The notes under the pieces are model-generated. The model worked only from the letters and a program-made list of their open reading frames with translations, was not told the origin of the DNA and ran no database searches. The translations under genes and the position numbers were made by a program. A stretch of 64,000 nt of DNA. It comes from Schistosoma mansoni (Eukaryota; Platyhelminthes; Trematoda; Strigeidida; Schistosomatidae). The stretch covers positions 51,411,120 through 51,475,119 of the forward strand of contig NC_031502.1 of assembly GCF_000237925.1 (NCBI RefSeq). Direction: 5' to 3'. This document shows, in pieces, positions 22,501-27,971 of this stretch. How positions within the stretch are numbered: position 1 is the stretch's first letter; every line of letters begins with the position of its first letter.

Positions 22501-23850
22501 GTGTTTAGGTCCTTGGTGTCGACCGAGAATAGATTTGACCGCGGAACTGAGTGATGAATCCATATTATGTATCAACCAAATGATTCCTACTATTTGAGTC
22601 ATTTTATTAGCTCAGTCCATAACTATCACATATATGAGTTGTCTTAAATCTTTTGTAAACCAATGGGTTTTTTTAATTTGATCAACTGTAAACCTAATTA
22701 TTCTTCTTGCTGTGTTATTAGGACGATTATATGAAAGGTTGCCTGTATTGCTGAATATAACAACTCATTATATAAGTCTGTTATATTAGTCGATTTAGTA
22801 AAGTGATGTGTTCTCAGAAACTAACTACTTTTCATAAACATTCCCATCTCATTCTTCAAAGACATTGTAACTAGTTTCAGACAAAATAAGATAGCATTAT
22901 TTTGAACTATAAACTATCGTCATACGATTCACCATTCTTGAGTTATCCCTAGTCTATTAATTACTGCCTCCCACATTCATAGCCACATTTGTCTGAATCT
23001 TGTACACATGTTATTTTCCATTTTATTGGAACGATGTGGTCATTCTTTTTGGTATATAAACCCAGTATGTTTGAAATACAATGATTCATACCACAGAGGC
23101 TGTTATTGGTGTTCTGGACTTAACTGGCTTGGCTAGGCAGAAGCAGGACTGATAAGCACTCTAGACTGCTCGTACGGTTTTCGTGTGTCTCTGTTCCAAT
23201 CGATAATTCGCCGCTTTCTGATTTACAGTCTTATCACTTCATACGTCATACAAGGCATCCACTTGGCCACAAGTTATAACAATAGGATAGTAATTGCATT
23301 GAATCGTATATAAGAAAAATATACAAATAGTTTATATGGTTTTGATATGCGAATCTAAGTTTCTGGCATTCTTGTCCAAGTAATTTAGCTACATAGTATA
23401 AGAAAAGTCACATTATCATCATTACATTATTCGTAAGTACCTAACTATCGGTAAAGAAACTATGTTATTTATCTCGTCTATAAACTAATTATTTATGCCG
23501 TAATTTGTATGATGGTGAACTAAATAAATACATAGTTGCTACGAAATGGTGATAGTTTTAGACTGAAGTTAAAGAAGCTAATCTGTCTGATGAAACTTCA
23601 GTCATTCAACTCATATTTCAACAATGAATAAAATAATTAGGTTTATGGTTTACCATATTTTCATGCTTAATTTCATTATAACAATACTTCTTTATCATAA
23701 GTAGCGAATTTTAGCCTAGTGAATTTAATTTTATTCAATGTTGTTTATCGTCTGAATTTTGTATTCCTTTTAGCCGCCAGTCCAATTACCAATGTCATTT
23801 CTATGGCCAGATCTGACGGTGCCTATGATGAATTCGATTCAGATGATTGA
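1188..23850 (+). CDS. DZIP1: DZIP1/Iguana-like zinc-finger protein (gene, 5' end outside window)
   Basis: Eleven exons (1188-1538, 2946-3110, 4880-4985, 6981-7021, 9636-9933, 11801-12060, 13136-13464, 17904-18290, 20034-20194, 21465-21749, 23774-23850) join with AG/GT junctions and matching phases to 2460 coding bases, ending in TGA. The first visible exon encodes a coiled-coil run, then a C2H2 finger of spacing C-x2-C-x12-H-x4-H (CIYCPKAF... HIHRRH), the hallmark of the DZIP1/DZIP1L family. Exons 3 and 6 are again charged and helical. Exons 7-11 are Ser/Asn/Thr-rich and end acidic (DEFDSDD). DZIP1 acts at the basal body/transition zone in ciliogenesis and in Hedgehog signalling in vertebrates; in flukes, flame cells, miracidial plates and sperm would be ciliated sites (inference). 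The N-terminal DZIP domain should lie upstream of the window. Introns are swollen by SINEs, LINEs and LTR fossils. Confidence 0.85.
1539..2945 (+). other. DZIP1 intron, no feature recognised
   Basis: AT-rich intron of 1407 bases. I see no repeat shared with other parts of the window, no coding exon, and no RNA gene. Confidence 0.5.
2946..3110 (+). CDS. DZIP1: DZIP1 exon 2
   Basis: Acceptor cttttcag at 2945, donor AGA|gtatgc at 3110; 165 bases, phase 0/0. It encodes [17 protein letters not shown] and a Trp-containing stretch ending in EEHR. It continues directly into [14 protein letters not shown] of the next exon, making a continuous charged helix typical of the DZIP1 coiled coil. Confidence 0.8.
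3455..3500 (+). repeat. (CAC/ATC)n trinucleotide microsatellite
   Basis: A run of ccaccaccacc followed by atcatcatcatcat in a DZIP1 intron; a simple repeat. Confidence 0.8.
3618..3787 (-). mobile_element. SINE-2 fragment, 3' half
   Basis: The tail and hammerhead region of SINE-2 on the minus strand (minus-strand gctgaggagccccac lies at about 3745-3760). It abuts a + strand SINE-2 tail, so 3632-3699 and about 3786-3856 form a long near-perfect inverted repeat. The hammerhead core is altered. Confidence 0.75.
3788..4245 (+). mobile_element. SINE-2 tail followed by a full SINE-2 unit with hammerhead
   Basis: 3788-3866 is a + strand tail. It runs directly into the family head (catatgctcactagtgactg at about 3875), a tRNA-like segment (gtggtctagtggttaag at 4053, ggttcgaatttc at 4101), a hammerhead at about 4128-4190 and a tail to about 4245. 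The hammerhead keeps CTGAGGA and stem I (GTGCTG/CAGTGC-like) but GAAA is changed to GCAA, so cleavage is not expected. Confidence 0.8.
4880..4985 (+). CDS. DZIP1: DZIP1 exon 3, coiled coil
   Basis: A poly-T tract and acceptor tttttttag end at 4879; donor CCAG|gtgag at 4985. 106 bases, entering in phase 0 and leaving one base over. It encodes a strongly helical Lys/Glu/Gln-rich stretch ([20 protein letters not shown]). Confidence 0.85.
5265..5500 (+). mobile_element. Very old tRNA-like SINE remnant
   Basis: It contains A-box-like tggtctaattaataagc and B-box-like gggttatatctc in the same spacing as the younger SINEs, then gtctcatacaaagataaaatcgctgtcc where they carry a hammerhead, and a tail ttctagttaaagtcagtc. 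It is heavily decayed; the assignment rests on order and spacing. Confidence 0.4.
5691..6425 (+). repeat. Segment of the DZIP1 intron duplicated at 38196-38925
   Basis: Starting at ttaatgtcatccctatag, the two segments run in parallel with scattered substitutions and small indels up to gttgaaaaatac. In the copy the next base belongs to the equivalent of 8437, so 6426-8436 is missing there. No gene is seen in this segment. Confidence 0.85.
6981..7021 (+). CDS. DZIP1: DZIP1 exon 4, micro-exon
   Basis: A 41-base exon between acceptor attttttcag and donor GGA|gtaagt. Two bases complete the Ala codon split after exon 3, then [13 protein letters not shown]. It is too short to be found as a free ORF; phase continuity on both sides supports it. 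Confidence 0.75.
7080..7475 (-). mobile_element. SINE-2, full-length copy
   Basis: Read on the minus strand: head (gtgactgacttcgagagg), tRNA-like A box (tggtctatcggttaagtgc) and B box (gggttcgaatctc), a hammerhead at 7158-7214 and a tail with ctagctctaattgactcatg. The unit is about 390 bases. It lies in a DZIP1 intron and is one of the best-preserved copies. Confidence 0.85.
7158..7214 (-). ncRNA. Hammerhead ribozyme motif in SINE-2, near-intact
   Basis: On the minus strand the order is stem I, CTGAGGA, stem II (GTCC, loop, GGAC), GAAA, palindromic stem III ACAGCTGT, the C of the GTC cleavage site, and stem I again. Stem I can pair ggatgcg with cgcatcc, then CTG with CAG, leaving a two-base bulge. 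All core positions match the type I hammerhead consensus. Confidence 0.7.
8335..8482 (-). mobile_element. LINE-1 (RTE-type) 3' fragment
   Basis: The minus strand reads [21 protein letters not shown] codons, then [10 protein letters not shown] and the arginine-rich [11 protein letters not shown] motif seen at the end of the LINE ORF at 32520-32650. Only the last ~150 bases of the ORF survive, with the far 3' end lost. The duplicate at 38936-38990 retains a shorter piece. Confidence 0.75.
8437..9263 (+). repeat. Segment duplicated at 38936-39762
   Basis: Starting at atccacttccag, the two segments are almost identical through the Smalpha hammerhead at about 8660-8790 and the following ~450 bases, then diverge near tgtaataatg. 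In the copy the next bases are the equivalent of DZIP1 exon 7 from 13375. Confidence 0.85.
8655..8790 (-). mobile_element. Smalpha SINE fragment with hammerhead
   Basis: The minus strand carries gagtcctggagtgaacatcaa (B-box side), then CTGACGA, stem II GTCC/GGAC intact, GAAA, stem III ACGTGAGT (imperfect palindrome), a GTC site, and the family 3' flank gctagcc. Stem I pairing is weak. The same copy exists at 39165-39290. Confidence 0.75.
9636..9933 (+). CDS. DZIP1: DZIP1 exon 5
   Basis: Acceptor ttatttatcag ends at 9635, donor ACAA|gtaag at 9933. 298 bases, leaving one base over. It encodes a Ser/Thr/Asp-rich, probably disordered linker with [12 protein letters not shown] and [13 protein letters not shown], ending RVLTASGGT. 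Confidence 0.85.
10195..10725 (+). repeat. GC-rich interspersed unit of unknown family
   Basis: About 530 bases, clearly more GC-rich than the surrounding intron, from ttccaattgagctccc to an aataaag-like end at about 10722. It lacks a convincing long ORF; the minus strand is open for 102 codons but the product resembles nothing I know. It may be a LINE-derived or SINE-like unit. Only one copy is in this window. Confidence 0.45.
11232..11617 (-). mobile_element. SINE-2, full-length copy
   Basis: Full unit on the minus strand, with head at about 11617, tRNA-like boxes (gggtttgaatctc and a split A box), a hammerhead at 11304-11360 and a tail to about 11240. It is followed head-on by a + strand SINE-2 3' half. 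Confidence 0.85.
11304..11360 (-). ncRNA. Hammerhead ribozyme motif in SINE-2, near-intact
   Basis: Minus strand: stem I GCAGTG (one G:G mismatch against CAGTGC), CTGAGGA, stem II GTCC/GGAC, GAAA, palindromic stem III ACGGCCGT, and the C of the GTC site. All core residues match the hammerhead consensus. Confidence 0.7.
11618..11735 (+). mobile_element. SINE-2 3' half
   Basis: It begins at gggatcgtggatgcgcac and runs through the hammerhead (core changed from CTGAGGA to CTGAAGC) to the tail with tggtctagtttcaattgac. It faces the preceding minus-strand copy, giving an inverted repeat. Confidence 0.75.
11801..12060 (+). CDS. DZIP1: DZIP1 exon 6
   Basis: Acceptor tttgtttaag ends at 11800; donor GAT|gtatgt at 12060. 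260 bases, taking two bases to finish the split Ser codon. It encodes a helical stretch ([20 protein letters not shown]) and [20 protein letters not shown], matching the charged helical region toward the C-terminal half of DZIP1 proteins. Confidence 0.85.
12195..12400 (+). mobile_element. Degenerate SINE-2 copy
   Basis: It retains attgattaaagttagacatt, a cagctcagtggtttcgagtttaag A-box region, and a decayed tail (gttatcagtagtgatt). No hammerhead core remains. Confidence 0.5.
13136..13464 (+). CDS. DZIP1: DZIP1 exon 7
   Basis: Acceptor atatttttag ends at 13135; donor ACAAA|gtaaac at 13464. 329 bases, leaving two bases. It encodes [20 protein letters not shown], then a Ser/Pro-rich stretch. The last 90 bases are duplicated at 39765-39854, where GT is replaced by EI. 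Confidence 0.85.
13375..14285 (+). repeat. Segment duplicated at 39765-40680
   Basis: It covers the end of DZIP1 exon 7, the following intron and the edge of the Gypsy-like fossil. The two copies are nearly identical until the fossil, where they diverge. A SINE-2 3' tail (ccatccagtgattccagg) lies at 13965-14035 in this copy. Confidence 0.85.
14100..15815 (-). mobile_element. Ty3/Gypsy-like LTR element fossil: LTR, gag, protease
   Basis: Read on the minus strand: an LTR, a primer-binding-like tggcgacgggg at 15453-15463, a gag region with a zinc-knuckle cluster ([13 protein letters not shown]), and an aspartic protease with [11 protein letters not shown]. The element is partial: polymerase, integrase and the second LTR are not seen, so it is broken. 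It sits inside a LINE-1 endonuclease region. The edge piece at 40541-40680 shows that it predates the duplication. Confidence 0.75.
15466..15815 (-). repeat. LTR of the Gypsy-like fossil
   Basis: On the minus strand this runs from TGTGAGGATGG to ATACAACA, with TG...CA ends, about 350 bases. It stands directly upstream of the primer-binding-like site and gag. LINE-1 coding text stops exactly at its outer end. Confidence 0.6.
15816..16411 (-). mobile_element. LINE-1 (RTE/SR2-like) 5' fragment: endonuclease domain
   Basis: The minus strand, starting at 16351, encodes an apurinic-type (APE) endonuclease start with the motifs [16 protein letters not shown] and QCYAPTND in order, as in RTE-clade LINE proteins. 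A short 5' untranslated part runs to about 16411. The coding text ends where the LTR fossil begins; the rest of this LINE copy is absent. Confidence 0.8.
16415..16930 (-). mobile_element. Penelope-like element remnant (RT thumb and GIY-YIG region)
   Basis: Minus-strand codons spread over more than one frame read [19 protein letters not shown] (thumb-like), [19 protein letters not shown], then [15 protein letters not shown] and RISEHYP, the order found between RT and GIY-YIG endonuclease in Penelope-like elements. It is decayed. The duplicate at about 40690-40912 plus 41449-41830 carries the same remnant, split by a solo LTR. The family call rests on motif order, not on a database match. Confidence 0.65.
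17345..17750 (-). repeat. Solo LTR fossil, family L2
   Basis: The + strand runs from tgttatgacttttgcc to cattcggatataaaaaca, with related text at 42265-43258, 62110-62625 and (opposite strand) about 22935-23282. No internal coding part is present. Confidence 0.6.
17904..18290 (+). CDS. DZIP1: DZIP1 exon 8
   Basis: Acceptor ttttcacttag ends at 17903; donor CAACA|gtaagc at 18290. 387 bases, completing a Lys codon and leaving two bases. It encodes a low-complexity Asn/Gln/Ser/Thr stretch and then an acidic [15 protein letters not shown] motif. The copy at 43720-44106 differs at one codon that I can see (Arg to Leu near the start). Confidence 0.85.
18510..18720 (+). mobile_element. SINE-2 copy with both hammerhead stem I strands deleted
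   Basis: The tRNA-like part (gtggtctatcggttaa, gggttcgaaacttgc) and the tail are well kept. The hammerhead reads gtggaggagtcc...ggccgtgcttcc: 13 bases before the core and 5 after the cleavage site are missing relative to the 7080-7475 copy. It is repeated at 44325-44535. Confidence 0.8.
18822..18968 (+). CDS. Small ORF of unknown function, 48 aa
   Basis: ATG at 18822 to TAA at 18966. The product has [20 protein letters not shown] and ends ELGGTCYL. It has host-like composition and is repeated without change at 44638-44784. Its phase does not fit as an extra DZIP1 exon between exons 8 and 9. A cctctacag before codon 9 and gag|gtacat near the end could be splice sites of a nested exon. A weak resemblance of GGTCY to arylamine-N-acetyltransferase-like proteins is only a guess; it could be the relic of a captured exon. 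Confidence 0.3.
   Translation: MKVQRPLQDYVIRHLHEYRLVDKENFHDYFSQFNVNNHNYELGGTCYL
19128..19956 (+). mobile_element. LINE-2, 5' part: untranslated region and endonuclease
   Basis: From cccgaacgtcccttgg the + strand goes through a GC-richer leader and then codons for an APE-type endonuclease: [33 protein letters not shown], and near the end [10 protein letters not shown], with a frame change near 19760. The copy ends abruptly before any RT. The B block has the RT part of what looks like the same insertion. Confidence 0.75.
20034..20194 (+). CDS. DZIP1: DZIP1 exon 9
   Basis: Acceptor ctatgcaaag ends at 20033; donor ACGG|gttagt at 20194. 161 bases, phase matching exon 8 (completes a Gln codon) and leaving one base. 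It encodes [20 protein letters not shown], an Asn/Ser-rich run and [11 protein letters not shown]. The pyrimidine tract lies immediately upstream. Confidence 0.8.
20300..20868 (+). mobile_element. Short LINE-2-derived non-autonomous unit
   Basis: About 570 GC-richer bases that share their latter part (cactgcggtcactctctcagg ... gggcaaccgggaagtgata) with the LINE-2 leader at 19140-19260, then end in (ctga)n, the same type of tail as the full LINE-2 at about 46690. No long ORF. Duplicated at 47575-48140. Confidence 0.6.
21465..21749 (+). CDS. DZIP1: DZIP1 exon 10
   Basis: Acceptor attttatag ends at 21464; donor AAAG|gtaag at 21749. 285 bases. It encodes [19 protein letters not shown], then [20 protein letters not shown] and a Ser/Thr-rich end. 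The copy at 48739-49023 is unchanged as far as I can see; a third partial copy is inverted at 37410-37493. Confidence 0.85.
21964..22140 (-). mobile_element. Smalpha SINE, decayed, with palindromic stem III
   Basis: The minus strand reads catcaactctgatatgcagg, a damaged core (CTGAAAA), stem II TCCC/GGGA, GAAA, stem III ACACGTGT and a GTC site, then gctagcc. An inverted partial copy lies at 22225-22340. Both recur at 49238-49420 and 49490-49650. Confidence 0.7.
22225..22340 (+). mobile_element. Smalpha SINE 3' fragment
   Basis: It starts inside the hammerhead (ccaaataggataaaacgcg) and continues with ctagccatcatccatctctg and the family tail. Core GAAA is changed. The copy at 49490-49650 keeps a longer tail. 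Confidence 0.65.
22935..23282 (+). repeat. LTR fossil related to family L2
   Basis: The + strand has a TATA-like ggtatataaacccag at 23050, ggtgttctggacttaactgg at 23113 and an end cacaagttataaca. The inverted counterpart of this text is found in the minus-strand L2 copies (tggtttatataccagac near 62330). A shorter inverted piece lies at 37096-37230. Confidence 0.5.
23774..23850 (+). CDS. DZIP1: DZIP1 last exon with stop
   Basis: Acceptor attccttttag ends at 23773; 77 bases complete the split Ala codon and end [11 protein letters not shown] followed by TGA. The short acidic end is a natural terminus. Candidate poly(A) signals aataaa lie at about 23953 and 24212. Confidence 0.85.
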
Positions 23851-24670
23851 TTTATCAACAAGATTTTATAAGAACAATTTCACTCATTGTCTTTCTAATG
23901 AATATTCAGGTATTTCTTAAAACAAGTTCATATTTTCTATCAAAACTGCATAAATAAATACGTACATCCGAACAGGCGTTAATACATGGAACTTCAATTT
24001 ATGAATCGAACTGTGATTCAGTCGAAAAACTTTGCTTTTATTTGTGATATCGATATATCTCATTGTGGTTGTTTATTTCTTTTCTAGATTCTGTCTTCCA
24101 TTTCTCTAATTCTTCATTGTCATCTTATGTCTTTTGCTTCTTCTACATTCTGTAGTTAAATTTTTTGTTATATTCGTCAAATTTGACCATGATTAATGTA
24201 CGGTATAATGAATAAAGGAAAACTAATGAATAGTATTGATAAGTAATCATTGAAATGAAAAATCCTTTCCCTATTGCTTACTGTTGCGTTTTGTTGTTCC
24301 GTTCAGGATTTGTCATATTAGTTTACATTGACTACTTATTTTTTAAATAGTACTCTTTCTTATATATGAATGAATAATTAAAAAACAATGATGTAAACAT
24401 GTTATAAATGTAGTTTTCTTTTACAATATAAACTCAGTATATCATTTTAGTTAGTATTTACTATTATCAAGTTACTAGTGGATTATTATTGATACTACTA
24501 CTACTACTACTACTACCACTACTGCTACCACTACTACTAGTATTATTGTAATCAAATATTGTTTTATTATTGCCTATGGTAATGTTGTACTTGTTATTAC
24601 TGTACTACATTTTTGATGCTAAGTAGACTTGAATGAAAGAAATCTTCCATCCTTTATGTTTCAGTGATTT
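23851..24670 (+). other. DZIP1 3' UTR and spacer with (ACT)n microsatellite
   Basis: AT-rich. A (ACT)n run at about 24493-24540 is the only structured part. I see no further coding exon. Confidence 0.5.
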
Positions 24671-24689
24671 TCAAACCTAGATACAAAGG

Positions 24690-25250
24690 GAATGTATGTC
24701 GTTCACAGAAACTACAAACACACAGAAATAAGTAAAAGTATTTGACTGATAAATTATTTTAGACCAATGATAAAGTAATTTTATGTGTACTCGTTTCTGT
24801 TTGAGTGGATTTGAATGAATGGTTATAGTTGCAAGTGTATTTCTATAGTATGATCTTGATCAAGTTTTGATCACTCAATATTTTGATGGAGTAGTTAGGA
24901 ATTGCTCTTAGGCCTTTTATACTAGATTGCTGTGGAACGTGCATAAATCATTGAGTCTTGATATAGAAATTCATTGGTGTTGGTTATCCTTGCGTTTCCT
25001 TTACTCAAAATATGTAGAAGTATGCTTGAAAGTTTGTCTTATGGACATCTTGTTTTCCAAAAAAGAATAATGCTCAATTACGAAGAATACTGCTATTGTT
25101 CTAAAATTCATTTGCTGCTGGCAAGATTTGCTTGAAGATTCCGTGAAATGTACTCACACATAGTAGGAGAGTTAACCTCCAATTAGTCGACAACCTGTGA
25201 TATATGTTAGTGAATATGTTTACCAACTTATATTAACTGCACGTGCACAT
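24690..25250 (+). repeat. Spacer segment duplicated at 51960-52510
   Basis: From gatacaaagggaatgt to ctgcacgtgcacatttgt the two copies run in the same direction with several indels (for example, a 20-base stretch around gtgcataaatcattgagt is missing in the second). No gene seen. Confidence 0.8.
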
Positions 25251-25263
25251 TTGTCATATATAC

Positions 25264-25636
25264 TATAGCAACTATCCTACACCCTATTTCGATCATGGTT
25301 AATTTTGGTTAAGCTCTTTTATTAACTTACTTAACAGACATTGTCATTTTGATAGTAACAATTCGCATATATTTTTGCACTGTTATGACCACAAGAGCAC
25401 ATGACAGACTCTAGCCAAAACGTTGATTGCTTAAATATCATTCGATTATTCGTCCTCCCACACATATATGTATGCACTCATATCCTATTATTAAGTTTTG
25501 CTTTGTCTTGCTACGCCCTTATACAATCTCACTATGAATTTGCCTATGTTATTGCTTGCGCTTGCTCTCGGATACTTACTCATGTGCTTGTTGCTTTGTG
25601 GCCTGCATCATACACATGTTTATCATTCTTTAGATG
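25264..25636 (+). repeat. LTR fossil, family L1, partial
   Basis: It starts tatagcaactatcc and matches the start of the solo LTRs at 40923-41448 (+) and 42436-42939 (-). The distal part is missing. The corresponding place in the duplicate (about 52515) has no LTR. Confidence 0.6.
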
Positions 25637-25639
25637 AAT

Positions 25640-26740
25640 GATATTAAATTGAGAATTTATAAGTGACCAGATAATTAACTTTATTTGGATTCAAAATGTT
25701 CTTTAGAAGGAGTCAAGAAAATTTTCAATAATAAGATTACTTTCAATTCTATACTCGTTATCAATTTCATTATCCAATGTTGAAGCAATTACTAAATGGC
25801 TGTACCACGTCAACGGGAATGGTTCGGATACTATTTTATACGATAAACTGGGAAGTGATTATTCTTCCTTGTTTAGATTACTATGCATTAGAGATTTAAT
25901 TCAACCATCGACACAGTCAGTAAACTCATTTGTTTTAAGAAGATCCAGTCAATTAGGATAGCACCAAATATATATGCGATATACTATTGAATTCAGTGGG
26001 GATTCAATGTATCATTACGTTAGATGAAATCATTGAATTTAAATTTGCAATGCGAACAAACGTGAGCATAAAATGAAACAATAAAATAAGGGATAGTGGA
26101 CCAGTTGAAGTGTAATAGATAGTTCAACTTGTTCCTATAGACAAAGATTTGACTATTTTGGTCATCCTTACAAATTTTGAAGTGTACTAGAGATGTACAA
26201 AAGTATGTGTTGGTTGATTGAATTTGTTCTTATTGGTAAATTTGTAGGGTTAGTCTTATACTATGTGGTAACAGTCAACTACATTTTACAGAGTAGGAAA
26301 TTTCATGTTTCTAAGCTGACATTCACTGAACTGTTAGGTGTTGTCTCAAATACTCAGAATATATTCTACGATGAATGTCCATGTAGATATTAGGTGAATA
26401 AATATGTGTTCATCGATTCGATCAGTCAAAGTAAATTACTGTTTAGGAAGATGTTCCTATGCGTGGAGTACGTAAAATATCCACAGTGAAATTTCATAGA
26501 TTTAGTTCCCTTTATTATCTTGAATAGAGCAAGAACAGAGATTTCAGTAGAATAACATGGATTCATTTTTTATTTCGTTATGTTCTCATCAGCTGCTTAC
26601 AACCTATAATATTCAGAATCAAAATTATTGCAAAGCTTATATACTAATAACAATGAAGATGGATATGTATCATCATGTTGGAGTAGTGAGATTGAACACA
26701 TATAATGAGTATTGTAAATAAATAATATGTGAGAACTTGA
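25640..26740 (+). repeat. Spacer segment, inverted copy at 54240-55345
   Basis: The text aattgagaatttataagtgacc here is the reverse complement of text at about 55310; the match continues to about 26735 against 54240, at high identity with small differences. Neither copy contains a recognisable gene; short ORFs in it (for example 26193-26393) are not convincing. Confidence 0.85.
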
Positions 26741-27327
26741 ACCCAGTACTGTTCGCTTCAAACATATGGAATTAAGATACTGATTATTTTCAGTTTTAAA
26801 CACCAACGGGAAGATTCAATGAAACAATACCTGATATTAATACTTATAAAAAATTAATAGGCTGAATTTACATTAAAACTGATGTTGTAAAGAAGATTGA
26901 ATTTTAGTCAATATAGAAACTTTAAAACGTAGACTCTAAGAAGTTACAATAGATTTAATCTTCTATTGAACGGTAAGCAGAATCTCTACCCAAACACTCA
27001 GCTCAACATTAATTCAAGTTGATTGAATCTAATTGATGTAATTAGGTTTATTGACTATACTTGTAACTGTGTTAAACTATAGATAAATACAATTCCAAAC
27101 ATTGAGAAATGACAGCGAAGAATTCATTATTTGGAATAACTGACAAATTATTTCTTTAATTTGGTTTCACTAATACGGTAAATGTAGAATAAAGTGTACT
27201 GAACTGGAAAATTGTAGCTGAGAATAATTCAGAATATCACTATTACTTCTGATATAATACATTTCCTACCGAAACTACTTGTTTGATAATATCATTTAAA
27301 TATTAGTTTCATGTATTTGATGAATAA
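26741..27327 (+). other. AT-rich spacer, nothing recognised
   Basis: Spacer between the inverted segment and the SINE before the SDR gene. I see no coding region and no repeat shared within the window. Confidence 0.4.
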
Positions 27328-27450
27328 ATCTGGATGCGCACTGCTGAGGAGTCCCATAAAAAGACGAAACGGCCGTTCAGTGCTTCAAGGTTTTCCATGG
27401 TGGTCTAGCTTCAATTGACTCATGATTTGAACCATGAAAATCTGAACCTA
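27328..27450 (+). mobile_element. SINE-2 3' half with hammerhead
   Basis: It begins within the element at ctggatgcgcactg and contains CTGAGGA, stem II GTCC/AGAC (one mismatch), GAAA, stem III ACGGCCGT with a GTT cleavage triplet, stem I GCACTG/CAGTGC perfect, and the tail. 5'-truncated, as expected for reverse transcription that stopped early. Confidence 0.8.
27331..27390 (+). ncRNA. Hammerhead ribozyme motif, near-intact
   Basis: Stem I (GCACTG with CAGTGC) is fully paired and the core CTGAGGA...GAAA is intact. The cleavage triplet reads GTT, still allowed by the NUH rule though slower in known ribozymes. Stem II has one mismatch. It lies about 300 bases upstream of the first SDR gene. Confidence 0.65.
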
Positions 27451-27519
27451 CCAAAATCGTATTTAAAAGGATAAGATCTAACTAATAAAAGATATAATTA
27501 TAAACAGATAAGTAGCTCA

Positions 27520-27683
27520 AATAAACAAATGCCGTCAGTATATGTCTGTTATCATTGAATCAATATGATTGGTTAGATATTACATCCAGTTCATATTCAA
27601 TTCACTTTAAATTCGTGTACAATTCACGCATCACACATTAAACATAAACTCAACATCGGAATCACTTAACAGTATCCAAGATA
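27520..27683 (+). promoter_or_regulatory. Conserved upstream region of SDR copy 1
   Basis: The ~160 bases before the start codon are nearly the same as 55425-55556 before copy 2 (atgattggttagatattaca, cgtgtacaattcacgcatca), whereas the introns are not. This suggests a shared proximal promoter/5' UTR. It includes a CCAAT-like attgg (gattggttag). No TATA box is obvious. Confidence 0.45.
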
Positions 27684-27971
27684 ATGAAAGAGACAATTGG
27701 TTCATGGAGAAAATTATGTATTATCAACAAACGATTGGATGGAAAAATAGCAATTGTGACAGGATGTAACACTGGAATCGGTTTTCATACAGCCAGTGAA
27801 TTAGCTCGTCGTGGTGCAACAATCATTATGGCATGTAGAAATATGGAACGAGCCAACGAAGCTAGAGCTCATCTGTTGGAAATGTATGGTGAGAATAATG
27901 CGAAAAGTGAAGAAACTGATGTTGCATGTAGTCGAGTGAAGTCATCTTTAAAGCACATCGAGTCAGATCAG
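27684..27971 (+). CDS. SDR copy 1 exon 1
   Basis: Cofactor-binding half of the Rossmann fold. Nearly identical to the copy-2 exon except for a few substitutions and a quite different last seven residues (KHIESDQ against KPIFWNQ). Confidence 0.8.

Noticed and set aside
25401-25637. 78-codon + strand ORF with a Cys/Leu-rich membrane-like product
   Set aside because: It lies within an LTR fossil of family L1; no start context or conservation supports it.
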